Shown here: in pieces, positions 62,145 through 64,000 of the stretch
Numbering within the stretch: the stretch's first letter is position 1
Layout: every line of letters starts with the position of its first letter
Source: Leptotrichia hongkongensis
GTDB taxonomy: Bacteria > Fusobacteriota > Fusobacteriia > Fusobacteriales > Leptotrichiaceae
Direction of reading: 5' to 3'
Assembly: GCF_007990635.1 (NCBI RefSeq)
Contig: NZ_AP019846.1
Span: 2,170,001-2,234,000, forward strand
DNA length: 64,000 nt
Made by a program: the position numbers and the translations under genes
The notes under the pieces: model-generated
What the model saw: only the letters and a program-made list of their open reading frames with translations
The model's database searches: none
Told to the model about the DNA's origin: nothing

Positions 62145-62534
62145 TTATTTTTCAGAAATACTTTTTAAAAAACTCTCATAAATCTCAAGTTTATCATCAA
62201 GATTTTGTAAATATTTTTGCCACTTTTCAATTTCTATGTTTACATATTTTTTATGATTTGTCAAAATTTTTATTCTTTCTTTTATCGTTCCGTTCCCTTC
62301 ATATCGTAAATCTGAATATTTCTTAATTTCACTCAATTTCATTCCCATGTCTTTTAATCTTTTTAACATTTTTATCCATGCAATGTCAGTTTCATCATAT
62401 ATTCTTCTATTCTTTTCGTCTCTTTTTACACGAAATAGCTCCTTTTTTTCATAAAACCTTATTGTATATGGAGTTAAGCCTGTTTTTTCTGAAAATTCCT
62501 TTATTTGCATTGTTTTTTGTTCATTCTTTTTCAT
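62145..62534 (-). CDS. MerR-family transcription regulator
   Basis: 129 residues from ATG 62534 (GGAG site; a start at 62552 lies upstream of it). Helix-turn-helix MQIKEFSEKTGLTPYTIRFYEKKELF (read in pieces, about 8-34) with wing RRIYDETDIAWIKMLKRLKDMGMKLSEIKKY, then a coiled-coil dimer helix. No cysteine metal site; the AdhR/NmlR-like class is a fair guess. Divergent from a dehydrogenase whose promoter has the 19-base spacer MerR proteins act on. Confidence 0.88.
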   Translation of the reverse strand: MKKNEQKTMQIKEFSEKTGLTPYTIRFYEKKELFRVKRDEKNRRIYDETDIAWIKMLKRLKDMGMKLSEIKKYSDLRYEGNGTIKERIKILTNHKKYVNIEIEKWQKYLQNLDDKLEIYESFLKSISEK

Positions 62535-62560
62535 TTTATTTTCTCCTTTCAAAAAAGTTA

Positions 62561-62591
62561 TTGACTTATACTATACTCTAACTGCTATCCT
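62561..62591 (+). promoter_or_regulatory. MerR-type promoter with a 19-base spacer
   Basis: TTGACT (62561-62566), 19 bases, TATCCT (62586-62591). The spacer area holds an imperfect palindrome centred on TTATACTATACTCTAA (62565-62580), as expected for a MerR operator. Confidence 0.65.
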
Positions 62592-62621
62592 TTATTTATC
62601 AAATTTATGGAGGTAATAACT

Positions 62622-63401
62622 ATGAAAATAAAATATACTGTTATAACAGGAGCAAGTTCGGGAATAGGTAGAGCTGTGGCTCTAAAATTTGCAAAAAGAA
62701 ATAAAAATCTTATTCTGATTGCACGAAGAAAGAATTTACTAAAAGACTTAAAAAGCGAAATTTTGAAGAAAAATCCTAATTTGGACGTTCTTGTAATAGA
62801 TTTTGACTTAACTGATGTCGGTAAAATCCCTGAACTATATTCAAAATTAAAAAATTATCACATTGAAACTTTAATAAACAATGCAGGTTTTGGAATGTAT
62901 GGAGATGTAAAAGAGCAGTCTTTAAATAAAATTTCAGATATGCTTCATCTCAATGTAGAGGCATTAACTTTGCTATCTTCTTTATACGTCCAAGATTACC
63001 ACAACGAAAAAGGCTCCCAATTAATCAATATTTCCTCAGCAGGAGGCTACACAATCGTCCCAAACGCAATTGTCTACTGTGCCACAAAATTCTACGTAAA
63101 CGCCTTCACAGAAGGACTTGCACTAGAATTAAAGCAAAATAACGCACAATTAAAAGCAAAAGTCCTAGTACCCGCTGCAACCAAAACTAACTTTGGAAAT
63201 GTCGCAACTGGTAAAACTAATTTTGATTATGATAAATCTTATCCAAACTATCATACATCCGAAGAAATGGCAAATTTTCTCATTCAACTTTACGAAAGCG
63301 ACAAAACTGTCGGTTACATCAGCCGTGAAACTTTTGAATTTAACTTATCCGATGGATTTTTTCAAAATGCGTTTAGCTCTAAAAATAATGTGAAATTTTA
63401 A
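62622..63401 (+). CDS. Short-chain dehydrogenase/reductase
   Basis: 259 residues from ATG 62622; the ATG at 62607 contains the GGAGG ribosome site and is not used. Rossmann motif TGASSGIG (about 9-16), NNAGFGMYG (about 86-94), catalytic Ser in NISSAGG and Tyr/Lys in YCATKFY. ARRK after the second strand suggests NADP(H). Substrate unknown; likely controlled by the divergent MerR gene. Confidence 0.9.
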   Translation: MKIKYTVITGASSGIGRAVALKFAKRNKNLILIARRKNLLKDLKSEILKKNPNLDVLVIDFDLTDVGKIPELYSKLKNYHIETLINNAGFGMYGDVKEQSLNKISDMLHLNVEALTLLSSLYVQDYHNEKGSQLINISSAGGYTIVPNAIVYCATKFYVNAFTEGLALELKQNNAQLKAKVLVPAATKTNFGNVATGKTNFDYDKSYPNYHTSEEMANFLIQLYESDKTVGYISRETFEFNLSDGFFQNAFSSKNNVKF

Positions 63402-63475
63402 ATATTAGTTTTTATTATTGATTTTCCTAAAAAAATATTATAAAATATACAAAAATTATTATTTAGGAGTGATTT

Positions 63476-63760
63476 ATGAAAAAAATTATATTTGCATTGT
63501 TTTTACTGACTTTTAGTTTAAGTTTTTCTAATTCTGATATTGACATAATATCTAAAGAACTTTGGAGATGTACTCATTCCATCGATAAAACCTTTAAAGG
63601 ACTTACTTATGTAAAATTTTTAAATGAAGATGGTAAACCTTCTATTTCAATTAGTATATTAGACAATCGTGCAGCACTAAAAACAGGAAAAGTTACCCTT
63701 GAACTTTCACAATTAGATTATGAAGTAAAAGAAGTATTGTTAATTCCATTTATTTTATAA
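63476..63760 (+). CDS. Exported protein, possibly truncated
   Basis: 94 residues with a signal peptide (MKKIIFALFLLTFSLSFS), then DIISKELWRCTHSIDKTFKGLTYVKFL. After the stop, other frames read protein-like (INLNEKTNVF, then SNYKLSYSFDKKNRPKMDLYRISDNKKLCNL to a TAA near 63888), so the gene may once have been longer. GGAG precedes the ATG. Unknown family. Confidence 0.6.
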   Translation: MKKIIFALFLLTFSLSFSNSDIDIISKELWRCTHSIDKTFKGLTYVKFLNEDGKPSISISILDNRAALKTGKVTLELSQLDYEVKEVLLIPFIL

Positions 63761-64000
63761 ATTTGAATGAAAAAACAAATGTTTTTCTAATTATAAATTA
63801 TCTTATTCATTTGATAAAAAGAATAGACCTAAAATGGATTTATATCGTATTTCAGATAACAAAAAACTTTGTAACCTTATAACAAATTAAATTATCACAA
63901 ATACAAAAGATAATTAATAATTTTTAAGCAATGATTTCTTAGTGATTTTCGTTGCTTGATTTTTATGTATAAAATAATAATTTATAAATATTTTAAAATT

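Overview
The window is a very AT-rich bacterial chromosome segment. Gene content, low GC, the lifestyle genes and the repeat-rich AT intergenic spaces fit the Fusobacteriota, most likely a Leptotrichia-type organism. That placement is inferred from gene families, not from a database search.

Layout. 1-3050: cysteine synthesis (end of cysK, cysE), a long-chain flavodoxin, a nested repeat region and a small exported protein. 3050-8600 (minus): a housekeeping cluster of lysS, a DUF1934-like gene, a DUF1292-like gene, rlmH, mutL (split by a frameshift) and a membrane protein. 8800-12260 (minus): mevalonate kinase, diphosphomevalonate decarboxylase and nicotinate phosphoribosyltransferase, then a repeat-rich gap and a tRNA-Gln. 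13450-24820 (minus): corrin-ring genes cbiF, cbiL, cbiD, cbiC, cbiA and the cobalt ECF transporter cbiMNQO, mixed with three exported paralogues, a decayed YhcG-type gene and a frameshifted membrane-protein gene. An adenosylcobalamin-type riboswitch with a terminator sits before cbiM. 25290-27250: an SRPBCC/MarR operon and an exported protein with an internal duplication. 27450-33610 (minus): a nickel/peptide-type ABC transporter behind a second cobalamin riboswitch, then cbiK. 33900-39620: an exported protein, ffh, an HtrA lipoprotein protease, tpx, a SmtB-like metal sensor and an exported protein with an apparent CTG start. 39820-50880: an oligopeptide transporter (oppBC, oppDF) followed by four tandem oppA lipoproteins. 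51200-57120: a GmhB-type phosphatase, then cobA-hemD, hemC, hemA and cobD. 57360-64000: two small lipoproteins, cbiP, a triplet of paralogous membrane proteins, and a MerR/short-chain dehydrogenase divergon.

How it works together. The dominant theme is anaerobic cobalamin synthesis from glutamyl-tRNA through uroporphyrinogen III (hemA, hemC, cobA-hemD), cobalt insertion (cbiK), ring methylation and rearrangement (cbiL, F, D, C), amidation (cbiA, cbiP) and the aminopropanol branch (cobD). Two transporters under cobalamin riboswitches probably supply cobalt. Several pathway steps (cbiE, T, G, H, J and the nucleotide-loop genes) are not in the window.

Between the genes lie two families of short repeats with related ends (about 106 bp, five copies; about 400 bp, three copies plus a fragment), with nested and internally deleted copies. 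Two genes are interrupted by single-base slips in runs of five A/T, one of them mutL.
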